Of a DNA stretch of 5,520 bases, positions 4,589 through 5,520 are shown piece after piece. Each line of letters opens with the position of its first letter. Positions within the stretch are counted from its first letter, which is position 1. Location: the NCBI GenBank assembly GCA_902482195.1, contig CABSZQ010000105.1, positions 1 to 5,520 on the forward strand. Reading direction: 5' to 3'. The translations under genes and the position numbers were made by a program. Under the pieces are notes generated by a model. The model saw only the letters and a list, made by a program, of their open reading frames with translations. It was not told the origin of the DNA and did not search any database. This DNA is from an uncultured Haemophilus sp. (GTDB lineage Bacteria; Pseudomonadota; Gammaproteobacteria; Enterobacterales; Pasteurellaceae).

Positions 4589-5520
4589 ATGTTAAAACAG
4601 GTTTCAGATACCTTACTTGCACCAAGCAATTTATCTCATCAATCATTGCTTAATATTTTTGATGTGATGTCACATCGTCATATTGATTATGCAGATCTTT
4701 ATTTTCAATTAAGCCAAGATGAAAGCTGGGTATTAGAAGATAGTATTATTAAAGAAGGTGGCTTTCATATTGATCGCGGTGTTGGTGTACGCGCAGTTTC
4801 TGGCGAGAAAACAGGCTTTGCGTATTCTGACCAAATCAATTTAGCGTCATTACAACAATGTGCAGAGGCCGTAAAAGGTATCGCACAAATTAAAGAAGGC
4901 AATTTAATTTCGCCTCAAGCATTTAATGCGGTGAATGCAGTTCAGCGTTATGCGGCGATTAATCCGTTAGAAAGTTTAAGCAAAGAGAAAAAGATCGAGT
5001 TATTACACCTCGTGGATCGTACAGCTAGAGCTGAAGATCCTCGAGTCACCCATGTTTCCGCCGCATTAAGTTCGATTTATGAAGAAGTGTTAGTAGTCGC
5101 AACAGATGGCACACTTGCTGCAGATATTCGTCCACTTGTGCGTTTATCCATTTCGGTTCTCGTGGAAGAAGATGGTAAACGTGAGCGGGGTAGTTGTGGT
5201 TCAGGTGGACGCTTTGGCTTAGATTGGTTCTTCGAAGTGGTAAATGGGGATATTCGTGCCGTTAATTTTGCAAAAGAAGCCGTTCGTCAAGCCCTTGTAA
5301 ATCTAAGTGCGGTCGCTGCACCAGCAGGATTAATGCCTGTAGTATTAGGGGCAGGCTGGCCTGGCGTATTGCTTCATGAAGCGGTGGGACACGGTTTAGA
5401 AGGGGATTTCAACCGCAAAGAAAGTTCCCTATTTACGGGTAAAATTGGTGAGTTAGTGACGTCGCCATTATGTACGATTGTGGATGACGGTACATTACAA
5501 AACCGTCGTGGTTCTTTAAC
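4589..5520 (+). CDS. tldD: TldD metalloprotease subunit, 5' part (runs off the right edge)
   Basis: The frame from ATG 4589 is open without a stop to the window end, giving 310 complete codons of a protein that is about 481 residues in E. coli. The signature metal site is present: [19 protein letters not shown], with H263-E264-x-x-x-H268 as zinc-binding and catalytic residues. Family blocks upstream include DYADLYFQ (33-40), the [14 protein letters not shown] segment (57-70) and [11 protein letters not shown] (204-214). TldD pairs with TldE (PmbA) to form a heterodimeric protease that trims unfolded peptides; in E. coli it matures microcin B17 and helps degrade the antitoxin CcdA. It lies 81 nt after rsmI on the same strand and may be cotranscribed through the hairpin. 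The C-terminal third is outside the window, so intactness cannot be judged. Confidence 0.93.
   Translation, partial: MLKQVSDTLLAPSNLSHQSLLNIFDVMSHRHIDYADLYFQLSQDESWVLEDSIIKEGGFHIDRGVGVRAVSGEKTGFAYSDQINLASLQQCAEAVKGIAQIKEGNLISPQAFNAVNAVQRYAAINPLESLSKEKKIELLHLVDRTARAEDPRVTHVSAALSSIYEEVLVVATDGTLAADIRPLVRLSISVLVEEDGKRERGSCGSGGRFGLDWFFEVVNGDIRAVNFAKEAVRQALVNLSAVAAPAGLMPVVLGAGWPGVLLHEAVGHGLEGDFNRKESSLFTGKIGELVTSPLCTIVDDGTLQNRRGSL
5305..5313 (+). repeat. DNA uptake signal sequence inside tldD
   Basis: Exact AAGTGCGGT core on the plus strand. In the tldD frame it encodes Ser-Ala-Val within LSAVA, the same reading as the copy in diaA. Confidence 0.93.

Noticed and set aside
1..5520. Search for an undescribed system: defence genes, CRISPR repeats, toxin-antitoxin pairs, phage or transposase genes
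   Set aside because: All coding space is filled by known housekeeping families in conserved order, and no repeat arrays or foreign-looking composition are visible apart from the short hairpin at 4518-4552.

Overview
The window reads as ordinary Pasteurellaceae chromosome, most likely genus Haemophilus (H. influenzae / H. parainfluenzae type). Five exact copies of the 9-bp Haemophilus DNA uptake signal core (AAGTGCGGT or its complement) occur in 5.5 kb. The base composition is AT-rich, and the proteins closely resemble what I recall of the H. influenzae HI1654-HI1658 cluster. The species is an inference; no rRNA or other marker is present.

Layout, left to right. Positions 1-185 hold no gene. 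The first 50 bases carry two near-identical 16-bp palindromes 32 bp apart that look like a tandem NrdR operator, implying a ribonucleotide reductase gene just left of the window and transcribed leftward. Positions 186-223 are an inverted pair of uptake signals forming a leftward intrinsic terminator. The minus strand from 3589 down to 242 is one gene block: lpoA, yraN, diaA, dolP. The first three are tightly packed (gaps of 3 and 12 nt); dolP follows after 81 nt with its own ribosome binding site. A 69-bp intergenic region (3590-3658) separates lpoA from the divergent rsmI on the plus strand. After rsmI comes an 81-nt gap with a strong nested hairpin, then the 5' part of tldD, which runs off the right edge.

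How the genes work together. LpoA is the outer-membrane lipoprotein activator of the peptidoglycan synthase PBP1a. DolP is a second outer-membrane lipoprotein, with two BON domains, linked to envelope integrity and the BAM machinery. DiaA is a SIS-fold protein that in E. coli binds DnaA and promotes timely replication initiation. YraN is a small nuclease-fold protein of unknown role. RsmI 2'-O-methylates 16S rRNA, and TldD is half of the TldD/TldE metalloprotease. The order rsmI (divergent) - lpoA - yraN - diaA - dolP is the same as in E. coli; tldD beside rsmI is not the E. coli arrangement.

I see no phage, transposase, CRISPR array, toxin-antitoxin pair or defence system, and nothing that amounts to an undescribed system. 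The most useful second-look items are the NrdR-type operator, the uptake-signal terminator, the DiaA with a degenerate sugar-phosphate site but an intact DnaA-contact end, and the hairpin repeat between rsmI and tldD.
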